Source: Bartonella grahamii ATCC 700132 (GTDB lineage: Bacteria; Pseudomonadota; Alphaproteobacteria; Rhizobiales; Rhizobiaceae). From it: a stretch of 64,000 bases of DNA. Positions 10,700 to 20,146 of the stretch are shown in pieces; positions within the stretch are counted from its first letter, which is position 1, and the number at the start of each line of letters is the position of its first letter. The notes below the pieces were generated by a model. That model was not told the DNA's origin. It searched no databases and saw nothing but the letters and a program-made list of their open reading frames with translations. Location: positions 1 to 64,000 of the forward strand of contig NZ_JACX01000009.1 in NCBI RefSeq assembly GCF_000518085.1, in the 5' to 3' direction. Both the position numbers and the translations under genes were made by a program.

Positions 10700-10830
10700 A
10701 TAAATCAATAAAAATTATTCTCTTGGTGCGTCACAAGCAAGGTTGGCGTATAAGTAAAAGAATAAAACTATCCCTTATACACTCGTCTCAGATATTGAGG
10801 GCTAATTGCAACATTATAGGAACTGAGAAA
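10700..10830 (+). repeat. Dispersed intergenic repeat, copy 3
   Basis: Begins TAAATCAATAAAAATTATT, then CTCTTGGTGCGTCACAAGC, GGTTGGCGTATAAGTAAAAG, AATAAAACTATCCCTTATAC and TCGTCTCAGATATTGAGG. The same block order is seen in the copies at 43.6 and 45.6 kb. Right boundary approximate. Confidence 0.68.
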
Positions 10831-11181
10831 AACAGTACGGCGGCACCAACATGCACTTTTATTAAGCGTAAATAGTAGTATATAATAACTTTTATAGAGT
10901 TTACAGAGTTTTTTGCCTCATACTATTTACGGATCTTGTTTTGAAATAAATACCGTAACACTTCAGCGTAATAAAAGTTAACATTAGATTTTATAAGCCA
11001 CACTGGTACTGCATTAATACAGTGCAATATTTTACTGAAAAGGCTAAAAAATATATTTTAAGCTGACAGTATTTTATACAACACTTAAAATTATTTTCAA
11101 AAATACAAGTAATACATGAAAATAAAAAATACCGCAAAAATCTCAACGTGTTATATGAAAAATGGGCATAATACATGTGCT

Positions 11182-11217
11182 AAAAAAAACCCGCTTATAA
11201 ATAAATCGGGTTTTTTT
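11182..11217 (-). terminator. Rho-independent terminator downstream of hupB
   Basis: An 11-bp stem, AAAAAAACCCG / CGGGTTTTTTT, with a 14-nt loop. It lies 12 bp past the hupB stop with a T-run on the minus-strand transcript. Confidence 0.88.
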
Positions 11218-11229
11218 ATGTAGCTTAAA

Positions 11230-11508
11230 TTATTTTTTATTAACTGCTTCTTTAAGGCTTTTTCCTGCAGAAAATTTAGGTACAGAACGTGCTGGAATAT
11301 CGATTTCAGCACCAGTTGAAGGATTACGCCCCTTTGTTGCAGCACGATGAGAAACTTCAAAAGAGCCAAAACCTGGAAGACGAACATCTCCCCCTGAAGC
11401 CAAAGCTTCTGTTACAGAAGCCATAAAAGCATCAACAACAGCACCAGCTTGCGCTTTCGAAACACCTGCCTTTTCAGCAACGGAGCTAACCAATTCACTT
11501 TTATTCAT
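11230..11508 (-). CDS. hupB: DNA-binding protein HU
   Basis: A 92-residue nucleoid-associated HU protein that bends DNA as a dimer. It starts MNKSELVSSVAEKAGVSKAQ. The DNA-binding arm region includes GFGSFEVSHRAATKGRNP, and the C-terminus contains VPKFSAGKSLKEAVNK, the usual HU ending. The length is standard. It lies downstream of lon on the same strand, the conserved lon-hup order, but about 230 bp apart and with its own strong terminator, so it is probably expressed from its own promoter. The family member could equally be called hupA; only one HU gene is in the window. Confidence 0.96.
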   Translation of the reverse strand: MNKSELVSSVAEKAGVSKAQAGAVVDAFMASVTEALASGGDVRLPGFGSFEVSHRAATKGRNPSTGAEIDIPARSVPKFSAGKSLKEAVNKK

Positions 11509-11739
11509 AAAATATTTCCTTTCCCTATATTACCTGACAACATGACTTAATCATGTTATTGGTCAGTTTATTGAAAAGTACAGCAAACAGAAGTCTTATT
11601 TTTATCCAAAACATTGTTTTTTTAGCAATAATCACAGTTATTCACGGAATTTTTCACTTTTTCCAACAAAAAACAGAACAATAACCTCAACAACGCCTTC
11701 TGCCACCTAAAAAATGCCGTTATAAATGAGATAAGTGAA

Positions 11740-14166
11740 TCAGTGCGCAATCTGTATTCCTTCACTATCACTGCCCTCTGACCGGATTGGGACAGCCACC
11801 GTAGAGGGTTCTTTCCATTCAATAGTGTCTGGAAAACGAACCAAAGCGTGTTTCAAAACTTCACTCACATGATTTACCGGAATAATTTCCATATTATTTT
11901 TGACATCGTCAGGAATATCAACCAAATCTTTTGCGTTTTCTTCAGGAATAAGTACCTTTTTTATCCCTCCTCGAAGAGCTGCTAGGAGTTTTTCTTTTAA
12001 TCCACCAATTGGTAAAACGCGTCCACGTAAAGTAATTTCACCAGTCATTGCAATATCTTTATGCACAGCTACTCCTGTAAGAACCGAAACAATTGCTGTC
12101 ACCATTGCAATCCCAGCAGATGGGCCATCTTTTGGCGTAGCACCCTCTGGAACATGAACATGGATATCGCGTTTTTCAAAAAGTGGAGGTTCAATACCAA
12201 AATCAACAGCACGAGAACGTACATAAGATGCTGCCGCTGAAATGGACTCCTTCATAATATCACGTAAATTTCCAGTTACAGTCATCTTACCTTTGCCGGG
12301 CATCATAACTCCTTCAATGGTCAATAACTCTCCACCGACTTCTGTCCACGCAAGGCCTGTCACAACACCAATTTGATTTTCTCCTTCAATCTGATTGTAA
12401 TGATAACGTTTAACACCCAAGAAATCATGAATATTACTTTCTGTAACTTTTACAGATTTTTGATGCGTTTTGAGAATTTTTGTAACAGATTTGCGGGAAA
12501 TTTTCATGAGTTCACGCTCAAGGTTACGAACGCCTGCCTCACGTGTATAAAACTGAATAATTGACCTTAGTGCTCCATCAGAAATACTGAGTTCTTTTTT
12601 AGACAAAGAGTGATCTTTTAGTGCCTTTGGTAAAAGATGCTGTTTAACAATTTCCATTTTCTCACATTCAGTATAACCAGCAATACGAATAATTTCCATA
12701 CGATCCATTAACGGACCTGGAATATTAAGCGTATTGGCAGTTGTGATAAACATGACATCAGAAAGATCATATTCAACTTCCAAATAGTGATCAATAAATG
12801 TACTGTTTTGTTCAGGATCAAGAACTTCTAATAAAGCGGATGAAGGATCTCCACGAAAATCTTGTCCCATTTTATCAATTTCATCAAGCAAGAAAAGCGG
12901 ATTAGATTTTTTTGCTTTTTTCATAGACTGGATAATTTTTCCAGGCATCGAACCAATATATGTTCGGCGATGTCCGCGAATTTCTGCTTCATCCCGCACG
13001 CCTCCCAATGAGATACGAACATACTCACGCCCCGTCGCCTTTGCAATAGAGCGCGCTAATGATGTTTTCCCTACACCAGGAGGACCTAACAAACAAATAA
13101 TAGGACCTTTTATCTTTGACGCGCGACTTTGTACAGCCAAATATTCAATAATCCGCTCCTTAACCTTTTCAAGACCGAAATGTTCATTATTCATGACCTT
13201 TTCAGCAAAATCTAAATTGTTTTTAATCTTAGATTTTTTACCCCAAGGCATTGCTAATAACCAATCAAGATAGTTACGGACAACTGTCGCTTCTGCAGAC
13301 ATAGGAGACATATTCCGTAATTTTCTCAATTCTGCCCCAGCTTTTTCCTGTGCTTCCTTGGATAGTTTTGTATTCTTGATACGTTCTTCTAATTCAGAGA
13401 GTTCATCTCGGCTATCATCACCTGCCCCTAACTCTTTTTGAATAGCCTTCATCTGCTCATTGAGATAATATTCTCGTTGGTTTTTTTCCATTTGCCGTTT
13501 AACATGCGAACGAATACGTTTTTCAACCTGCAAAACAGAAATTTCTCCTTCCATGAAGGACAGAACACGTTCAAGACGGGCCCGTACAGGTAAGAGCTCT
13601 AGTATTTCCTGTTTTTCTGCAAGTTTAATCATCAAATGAGAAGCAATCGTATCGGCAAGCTTAGAAGGATTATCAATCTGACCAATCGCATTAACAACTT
13701 CAGGAGAGATTTTTTTATTAAGCTTTACATAGTTTTCAAAATAAGCAATCACTGACCTTGAAAGAGCTTCAATCTCAACATCACTCTCTCTAGATTCTTC
13801 TGTAACAGTCGCATATGCCTGATGATAACCTTCACTTAAAGCAAATTGACTAATTTTTGCACGTGCAGTTCCTTCAACCAAAACCTTTACAGTACCATCA
13901 GGAAGCTTTAAAAGTTGAAGAATATTAGCAAATGTACCAATATGATAAATATCCTCTGATTTTGGATCGTCATCAGAAGCATTTTTTTGTGTCACCAAGA
14001 GTATTTGCTTGTCAACCGCCATCGTTTCTTCAAGAGCACGAATTGATTTTTCGCGGCCCACAAAAAGTGGAACAATCATATGGGGGAAGACAACAATATC
14101 ACGAAGAGGTAAAACAGCATAAACCCCATCTCTTACTTCATCTGTCTTTTCATCAATATATTGCAT
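11740..14166 (-). CDS. lon: ATP-dependent Lon protease (endopeptidase La)
   Basis: Cytosolic AAA+ serine protease that degrades misfolded and regulatory proteins. The 808-residue protein has the N-terminal substrate-binding domain (VLPLRDIVVFPHMIVPLFVG near 17-36). The coiled region (residues about 210-280) is followed by Walker A GPPGVGKTS near 358-366 and Walker B LFLLDEIDKM. The protease domain carries the catalytic serine in DGPSAGIAM near 680 and the catalytic lysine in GLKEKLLAALRGGIKKV about 40 residues later. It lies in the conserved clpP-clpX-lon-hup order. Confidence 0.98.
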   Translation of the reverse strand: MQYIDEKTDEVRDGVYAVLPLRDIVVFPHMIVPLFVGREKSIRALEETMAVDKQILLVTQKNASDDDPKSEDIYHIGTFANILQLLKLPDGTVKVLVEGTARAKISQFALSEGYHQAYATVTEESRESDVEIEALSRSVIAYFENYVKLNKKISPEVVNAIGQIDNPSKLADTIASHLMIKLAEKQEILELLPVRARLERVLSFMEGEISVLQVEKRIRSHVKRQMEKNQREYYLNEQMKAIQKELGAGDDSRDELSELEERIKNTKLSKEAQEKAGAELRKLRNMSPMSAEATVVRNYLDWLLAMPWGKKSKIKNNLDFAEKVMNNEHFGLEKVKERIIEYLAVQSRASKIKGPIICLLGPPGVGKTSLARSIAKATGREYVRISLGGVRDEAEIRGHRRTYIGSMPGKIIQSMKKAKKSNPLFLLDEIDKMGQDFRGDPSSALLEVLDPEQNSTFIDHYLEVEYDLSDVMFITTANTLNIPGPLMDRMEIIRIAGYTECEKMEIVKQHLLPKALKDHSLSKKELSISDGALRSIIQFYTREAGVRNLERELMKISRKSVTKILKTHQKSVKVTESNIHDFLGVKRYHYNQIEGENQIGVVTGLAWTEVGGELLTIEGVMMPGKGKMTVTGNLRDIMKESISAAASYVRSRAVDFGIEPPLFEKRDIHVHVPEGATPKDGPSAGIAMVTAIVSVLTGVAVHKDIAMTGEITLRGRVLPIGGLKEKLLAALRGGIKKVLIPEENAKDLVDIPDDVKNNMEIIPVNHVSEVLKHALVRFPDTIEWKEPSTVAVPIRSEGSDSEGIQIAH

Positions 14167-14329
14167 AACTCTCCTTTCTGGAGCCTATGAGCTATCTACA
14201 ACAACCAGCTCACCTTTAGAAAACCTCAGCTCTTCACAATACATGAAGTGGTAATTACTAATACATAAATCAAGCATTATAATGATATTATTATAAACAC
14301 CCATCAAATACTGTTTATTACCACCTTTC

Positions 14330-14350
14330 ATATTGTGCTTAGCACAATAT
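14330..14350. repeat. 21-bp inverted repeat at the clpX stop codon
   Basis: A near-perfect palindrome, ATATTGTGCT-T-AGCACAATAT, whose last base falls in the clpX stop codon. No T-run follows on the minus strand, so it may be a weak terminator, an mRNA-stabilising hairpin or a protein-binding site in the clpX-lon gap. Confidence 0.5.
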
Positions 14351-15624
14351 CATGCTGATACATTTTCTTTATCTTCTGCACGTTCTGAGTAAATATAAAG
14401 AGGACGCGCTTTCCCATCAACGACATCACTCGAAATAACCACTTTTTGAACGCCTTCAAGAGCCGGTAGCTCAAACATCGTCTCAAGAAGGATCTTCTCC
14501 ATAATAGAACGTAAACCACGAGCACCAGTTTTACGTTCAATTGCTTTCTTCGCAATAACACGTAAAGCATCTTCATGAAATGATAACTCGACATTCTCCA
14601 TTTCAAAAAGACGCTGATATTGCTTTACTAAAGCATTTTTAGGTTGTGATAAAATTTGCATAAGGGCGTTAACATCTAAATCCTCTAAGGTAGCGACTAT
14701 AGGAAGGCGCCCAATAAATTCTGGTATTAAACCAAATTTTATAAGATCTTCAGGCTCTAAATCACGAAAAATTTCACCGACACAACGCTCATCAGGAGCC
14801 TTAACGGTCGCAGAAAAACCAATAGAAGTTTTTTCACCACGCCCTGAAATAATTCGTTCTAAACCAGCAAAAGCTCCCCCACAAATGAATAAGATGTTTG
14901 TGGTGTCAACCTGAAGAAACTCTTGTTGCGGATGCTTACGTCCACCTTGAGGAGGAACAGAAGCAATCGTTCCTTCCATAATTTTTAATAACGCTTGCTG
15001 AACTCCTTCCCCCGAAACATCTCTTGTAATAGAAGGATTGTCTGCTTTACGAGAAATTTTATCGACCTCATCAATATAAACAATGCCACGTTGTGCACGT
15101 TCAACATTATAGTCAGCAGCTTGAAGAAGTTTCAAAATAATATTTTCTACATCCTCACCTACATAGCCTGCTTCCGTCAAAGTGGTCGCATCCGCCATCG
15201 TAAAAGGCACATCAATAATACGTGCTAATGTTTGTGCAAGATAAGTTTTACCACAGCCCGTTGGACCAACAAGAAGAATATTTGATTTAGCCAACTCAAT
15301 ATCATTGCTTTTAGACTGATGCGCCAACCGTTTATAATGATTATGAACAGCAACAGAAAGAACACGCTTTGCATGCTGCTGACCAATAACATAATCATCA
15401 AGAACTGTTATAATTTCCTGTGGCGTAGGAACACCATCACGCACCTTAACCCCAGAAGACTTATTTTCTTCCCGAATAATATCCATGCAAAGCTCTACAC
15501 ATTCATCACAGATAAATACAGTAGGCCCCGCAATGAGCTTACGCACCTCATGCTGACTCTTGCCGCAGAACGAGCAATAGAGAGTATTTTTTGATTCGTT
15601 CCCGCTATTGCTAATTTTGCTCAT
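14350..15624 (-). CDS. clpX: ATP-dependent Clp protease ATP-binding subunit ClpX
   Basis: The AAA+ unfoldase that feeds substrates to ClpP. The 424-residue protein has the N-terminal zinc-binding domain with the four cysteines of CSFCGKSQ and CDECVELC (about residues 18-46). Walker A is GPTGCGKT near 124-131 and Walker B is [10 protein letters not shown]. The [28 protein letters not shown] segment follows, and the sensor-2 region [14 protein letters not shown] is near the C-terminus. It lies between clpP and lon on the same strand, 183 bp after clpP. Confidence 0.98.
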   Translation of the reverse strand: MSKISNSGNESKNTLYCSFCGKSQHEVRKLIAGPTVFICDECVELCMDIIREENKSSGVKVRDGVPTPQEIITVLDDYVIGQQHAKRVLSVAVHNHYKRLAHQSKSNDIELAKSNILLVGPTGCGKTYLAQTLARIIDVPFTMADATTLTEAGYVGEDVENIILKLLQAADYNVERAQRGIVYIDEVDKISRKADNPSITRDVSGEGVQQALLKIMEGTIASVPPQGGRKHPQQEFLQVDTTNILFICGGAFAGLERIISGRGEKTSIGFSATVKAPDERCVGEIFRDLEPEDLIKFGLIPEFIGRLPIVATLEDLDVNALMQILSQPKNALVKQYQRLFEMENVELSFHEDALRVIAKKAIERKTGARGLRSIMEKILLETMFELPALEGVQKVVISSDVVDGKARPLYIYSERAEDKENVSA

Positions 15625-15807
15625 TTTTCTTTCCTTTCACCACGATATATGAATACTTTGCCTTTTCAAAGGAAGCTTTTCATCATGAAAACTAAAAGAC
15701 ATATAGAAAACCATGCATGTCTCAATATTTTTAGGTGTTTCTCTTATTTTGCGATATTTTTTATAAAACTCTGTGATTTAAAGTAGCTGTTTTTTCTATA
15801 AAAATTC

Positions 15808-16440
15808 TTAATCTTTTTCTTCTTTTTCAGTTTCTGCACGATATTGTATAACATCATCAACTAAGCCAAACGCTTTGGCCTCTTCTGCTGTCATAAAATG
15901 ATCGCGATCGAGAGTTCTCTCAATAATCTCATAATCTTGACCTGTATGTTGAACATAAATTTCATTTAAACGCCGTTTCATCTTTATAATGTCTTGCGCA
16001 TGTCGCTCAATATCTGAAGCTTGACCTTGAAAACCACCGGATGGTTGATGCACCATAATACGTGCGTTTGGCAATGTAAAACGATGACCTTTTGCTCCAG
16101 CTGTTAACAATAAAGACCCCATAGATGCCGCCTGCCCCATGCAAAGCGTAGAAACAGGAGGGCGAATAAACTGCATAGTATCATAAATAGCCATACCAGA
16201 TGTTACGACACCACCTGGAGAATTAATATAAAGACTAATTTCTTTTTTAGGATTTTCCGCTTCCAAGAAAAGCAATTGTGCACAAACAAGCATTGCCATA
16301 CCATCTTCGACAGGACCATTAATAAAAATAATCCGCTCCTTTAAAAGACGGGAAAAAATATCATAGGCCCGTTCACCACGATTGGTTTGTTCAATAACCA
16401 TAGGAACAAGGCTTAATGCTGTTTTCATTGGATCACTCAT
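15808..16440 (-). CDS. clpP: ATP-dependent Clp protease proteolytic subunit ClpP
   Basis: The serine peptidase of ClpXP/ClpAP, forming a double heptameric ring. The 210-residue product is the normal length for alphaproteobacteria. The catalytic triad is visible: serine in [13 protein letters not shown] (near residue 106), histidine in [15 protein letters not shown], and aspartate in [13 protein letters not shown]. The N-terminal [27 protein letters not shown] is typical. It is the first gene of the clpP-clpX-lon-hup series. Confidence 0.98.
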   Translation of the reverse strand: MSDPMKTALSLVPMVIEQTNRGERAYDIFSRLLKERIIFINGPVEDGMAMLVCAQLLFLEAENPKKEISLYINSPGGVVTSGMAIYDTMQFIRPPVSTLCMGQAASMGSLLLTAGAKGHRFTLPNARIMVHQPSGGFQGQASDIERHAQDIIKMKRRLNEIYVQHTGQDYEIIERTLDRDHFMTAEEAKAFGLVDDVIQYRAETEKEEKD

Positions 16441-16586
16441 ATTTTTACTTTCCGTTCATATAACAACCGCTCTTTACACATTCAATGTTTTTATCCATAC
16501 GTTAACATTACTCTCTTGCGCAAGCTACAATCAAGAGCTGTTTAAGATAGATTAAAATCCCAATAGTTAAAATAGCAATAATAACT

Positions 16587-17395
16587 CTACTTAAACAAAT
16601 GATGAACATCAGGAATGCGAGATACCGCCCAATGGTAAAAACTTCCTTCCTGAGGTCTTTTCGTGGTCTTTGTCTTTCTGTGAATATGAAAGCCTATCAA
16701 GCGTGAATCTGTAAGCGGCTTTACGCCAAAAGCTGGTTCAAAAATACGTTCAGCTTTTCGCCCAGTCCAATAATAAAAAGTTTCCTTTTCCTTTGCTTCA
16801 TGAAAAAACCATATCGTTTTGCTAATCGCGAAATACCATCATTGCCAAATATCGTAACGCCAAGACTTCCCGGCAAAATCGGCATTTTTTTCCTCTTTAA
16901 CCAGAACGGTCTCCAAACACGACGCTTAAACCCAAGCCAATGAGGAATAATTTCTGTGCCTGCCCAATAATCTTCAAATACTTTTATAATAGGGTTATTA
17001 GGCGGAAAATAAAGTGCAGAAACGCCTACTCTTGTATTATTTTCTCTTGCTAACCAAACCTTATCCGCATCTGGATGAAATTGTTTAACAAGGTAAACAT
17101 CTGTATCTAACCAAACACCTTGTTGATATTTCATCAGCATAACACGAAAAAAATCCGAAAACTGAACAATTGTACACCCTGGTTTATCATCAGAAAAATC
17201 GGGATCAAGGCGATAAATTGCTGAACGTGGTAAAATTGATTCGGCTTCATGCAACTCAACACCGGCAGGAAGATTATCTATTTTTTTATCATAACTAAAA
17301 AGCTTAACGCGCTGTCCAGTTTTAACCATTGAGGACAAACAAAGCCTATCCACCAATCTTAATTGTCCACTATACCAAAAAGTACAAATATCCAT
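16587..17395 (-). pseudogene. DXD-motif glycosyltransferase, frameshifted near its 3' end
   Basis: The first 224-codon frame (to 16721) encodes a sugar transferase of the DXD type. It has the core FSDFFRVMLMKYQQGVWLDTDVYLV, where DTD is the metal/nucleotide-sugar motif, then WLARENNTRVGVSALYF. The frame then runs into unrelated sequence ending NQLLA. In the neighbouring frame the protein continues plausibly as FFHEAKEKETFYYWTG, KAERIFEPAFGVKP and YHWAVSRIPDVHHLFK to a stop at 16587. The switch falls on a run of six A (plus strand 16803-16808). One extra base would restore a single ORF of about 269 residues. It follows trkA by 10 bp. The acceptor and sugar are unknown; a role in surface polysaccharide is inferred. 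Confidence 0.75.
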
Positions 17396-17405
17396 AGATA
17401 ATATA

Positions 17406-18782
17406 TCAAAAATATTCTAAACTTACACGAAAGAGTTGTTCAACATCACGAACCCTATCAGCAAGAGCAAAAATCACTATTCTATCACCAGACAAAATGC
17501 GCGTATCTGCCGAAAGCTGTATTATTGTCTTATTGCGATAAATTGCACCAATTCTCAAACCATCTGATAAATTGAGCTCTGATAATGACTTACCAACCAA
17601 TGAAGATGTTTGCATCACTTCAGCTTCAATAATTTCTGCTCGGCCATTAAAAACTGAATGAACAGAACGAATACGTCCACGGCGCATTTGTTGCAAAATT
17701 CTCGATATTGTAACGCTATGGGGATTAAGATATGCATCCACACCAACAGCACGACTAAATTCTTGATAGGCAACATTATTAATCAATACCATATTGGCTT
17801 TGCAGCCCAATCTTTTAGCAATAATAGCGCTTAAGAGATTAACCTGATCTTGATTGGTCAATGTAATCATTAAATCGGACTGATCAATTCCCGCATCTTG
17901 AAGAATCACTGGATCTAACACGTTACCGTATAAAACTGTTGTTTTTTCAAGCTGATCAGCAATCGTGAGAGCTCTTTCTCTATGCGACTCTATAATCTTC
18001 AATTTTAATTTATGGAAACGCTTTTCAATAGCCTGTGCAACATAAAGGCCAATGTGACCGCCTCCTGCAATAATCATGCGGTGGGCATCTTGTTCTTTAT
18101 GACCAAAAAGCCCAACAGCACGGCGCATTTGATCACGAGCAACAACAAGATAGGTTATATCACCAACGCGTAATTGCGTTTCTGAATGTGCAACCAATAA
18201 TTCCGCACCACGTTTAATAGCGGTAACCGTCGTATGAAGATCTGGAAAAAGCTCTGTTAATTGACGCAAAGGTGTATTAATAACTGGACAATCTTCCATG
18301 CATTCCAAGGCTAGCGCAACAACATCATCATTACAAAAATAAAGAACATCTATTGCACCAGGTAAAGCAATACGGCGCAAAACCATTTCCCCAACTTCAA
18401 CTTCTGGCGAAATAACCACATCAATGGGAATATTCTCTCTGGAAAAAAGCGTCTTATAACGTGGCTCTAAATAAGATTGTGAACGAATACGAGCAATTTT
18501 TGTGGGCACATTAAATAATGAATGTGCTACTTGACAGGCTACCATATTGACTTCATCAAACAAAGTGACAGCAATCAACATATCGGCTTTGTCTGCATCT
18601 GCAGCCAAAAGAACTTCAGGACGTGAACCGTGACCAACAAAACCTCTCACATCCAATGTATCGCGAATCTTTTCAATTAATCTCGTTTCAATATCAATAA
18701 CAGTAACATCGTGATTTTCAGCAGCAAGACGCTCTGCTATCCCATAACCAACCTGTCCTGCTCCGCAAATAATAACACGCAT
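17406..18782 (-). CDS. trkA: Trk potassium uptake regulatory protein TrkA
   Basis: Cytosolic NAD-binding regulator of the Trk K+ transporter. The 458-residue protein has two tandem RCK units. The first NAD-binding motif is VIICGAGQVGYGIAERLA at the N-terminus and the second is MIIAGGGHIGLYVAQAIE near residue 232. Each is followed by a TrkA-C domain. I chose ATG at 18782 because the nucleotide-binding strand should begin directly with MRVIICGAG. An in-frame upstream start at 18800 would overlap ntrX. The chosen start is 4 bp past the ntrX stop, so translation is probably coupled. The trkH/trkG channel is not in the window. Confidence 0.95.
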   Translation of the reverse strand: MRVIICGAGQVGYGIAERLAAENHDVTVIDIETRLIEKIRDTLDVRGFVGHGSRPEVLLAADADKADMLIAVTLFDEVNMVACQVAHSLFNVPTKIARIRSQSYLEPRYKTLFSRENIPIDVVISPEVEVGEMVLRRIALPGAIDVLYFCNDDVVALALECMEDCPVINTPLRQLTELFPDLHTTVTAIKRGAELLVAHSETQLRVGDITYLVVARDQMRRAVGLFGHKEQDAHRMIIAGGGHIGLYVAQAIEKRFHKLKLKIIESHRERALTIADQLEKTTVLYGNVLDPVILQDAGIDQSDLMITLTNQDQVNLLSAIIAKRLGCKANMVLINNVAYQEFSRAVGVDAYLNPHSVTISRILQQMRRGRIRSVHSVFNGRAEIIEAEVMQTSSLVGKSLSELNLSDGLRIGAIYRNKTIIQLSADTRILSGDRIVIFALADRVRDVEQLFRVSLEYF

Positions 18783-18786
18783 CGCT

Positions 18787-20145
18787 TTAAGAAACTCCAA
18801 GCGCTTTAAGTTTACGGTGCAAAGCTGAACGCTCCATGCCTATAAATTCAGCAGTACGTGATATATTTCCACCCAAACGCCCAATCTGTGCCACTAAATA
18901 TCTCTTTTCAAACAATTCTCGTGCTTCACGTAACGGCAAATCCATTATACTTTCATCTGAATCCATTTGAAGACGTGGCAAAGAATCACTTACTTCACTG
19001 GGAAGAAAGTCCGCTGTTATAGGACCATCACCATCCCGCACAAGAATAAGAAGACGCTCAATATTATTACGTAATTGCCGCACATTACCCGGCCAAGCAT
19101 GCGTTTGCAAAATAGCAATCACATCATCACTGATTGCACGCGGTTTAATCCCAACCTGCTGTGATATTGTTTTTACAAAATGATGTACAAGTTCTGGAAT
19201 ATCTTCACGACGCGCTGAAAGGGGCGGAACAGCAATAGGAACAACCGAAAGACGGTGGAAAAGATCTTCTCTAAAGCGCCCATCGGAAATGAGGTTTTCA
19301 AGATTTTGCGCTGTCGAAGAAATAATACGGACATCCACCTTAACACGTTTTGTGCCGCCAACTCTTTCAAATGTCTGCCCCGTTAACACCCGAAGAATCT
19401 TACCTTGAGTCTCACGTGGCATGTCAGCAATTTCATCAAGATATAATATACCGCCATGAGCTTCCTCTAAGGCACCGATCTTGCGCTCTCTTCCTTCCAT
19501 TTCACTGCCAAACAGCTCTATTTCCATTCTTTCCGGAGTAATCGTTGCAGCATTTATTGTAACAAATGGCCCATTCGAACGCGTTGAGAGCGCATGAATA
19601 GTTCGTGCAACTGTCTCTTTTCCTGCCCCTGAAGGACCTGTTATCATGACGCGACTATTTGTTGGTGCTACTTTTTCTATGATTTGACGCAAATTTTTTA
19701 CAACTGTCGATTTTCCGAGCAACTCTAATGTCTCGTTCGAACGCTTTCGCAATTCTAAAAGCTCACGTTTTAAATTTGAGTTTTCAAGTGTTCTCTCTGC
19801 AACCAATACAAGTCTATCAGCTTTAAAAGGTTTTTCAATGAAATCATATGCCCCTCGCTTTATAGCGGAAACAGCCGTCTCAATATTACCATGACCAGAG
19901 ATCATAACGACCGGAAGAGCCGGATATTGCGTTTTAATTTCATCAAGCAATGCTAAACCATCAAGACGACTACCCTGTAGCCAAATATCCAAAAAAATGA
20001 GCTTTGGAATACGCTCACTAATTTGAGCCAATGCTTCATCAGAGTTACAAGCAACACGCGTTTCATAACCTTCATCATCTAAAATACCAGCAACAAGCTC
20101 ACGAATATCTGCTTCATCATCAACAATCAAGATATCTGATACCAT
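18787..20145 (-). CDS. ntrX: Response regulator NtrX
   Basis: Response regulator partnering NtrY, controlling nitrogen and redox/respiratory genes in alphaproteobacteria. The 452-residue protein has a receiver domain with phospho-acceptor aspartate in LIFLDIWLQGS (near residue 53) and a AAA+ domain with Walker A GPSGAGKE near 170. It ends in a Fis-type helix-turn-helix, GNISRTAEFIGMERSALHRKL. The loop that carries GAFTGA in sigma-54 activators reads MEGRERKIGALEEA here, so classical sigma-54 activation is unlikely; this is typical of NtrX in this group. One base separates the ntrY stop from its ATG. Confidence 0.96.
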   Translation of the reverse strand: MVSDILIVDDEADIRELVAGILDDEGYETRVACNSDEALAQISERIPKLIFLDIWLQGSRLDGLALLDEIKTQYPALPVVMISGHGNIETAVSAIKRGAYDFIEKPFKADRLVLVAERTLENSNLKRELLELRKRSNETLELLGKSTVVKNLRQIIEKVAPTNSRVMITGPSGAGKETVARTIHALSTRSNGPFVTINAATITPERMEIELFGSEMEGRERKIGALEEAHGGILYLDEIADMPRETQGKILRVLTGQTFERVGGTKRVKVDVRIISSTAQNLENLISDGRFREDLFHRLSVVPIAVPPLSARREDIPELVHHFVKTISQQVGIKPRAISDDVIAILQTHAWPGNVRQLRNNIERLLILVRDGDGPITADFLPSEVSDSLPRLQMDSDESIMDLPLREARELFEKRYLVAQIGRLGGNISRTAEFIGMERSALHRKLKALGVS

Positions 20146-20146
20146 A

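Larger units (their letters stand above)
10126..11181. other. About 1.06-kb gap between trmFO and hupB carrying two repeat copies
   Basis: No supported coding region. The stretch is very AT-rich and holds two head-to-tail copies of the dispersed intergenic repeat (about 10540-10690 and 10700-10830). No convincing terminator for trmFO is visible. Confidence 0.6.
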
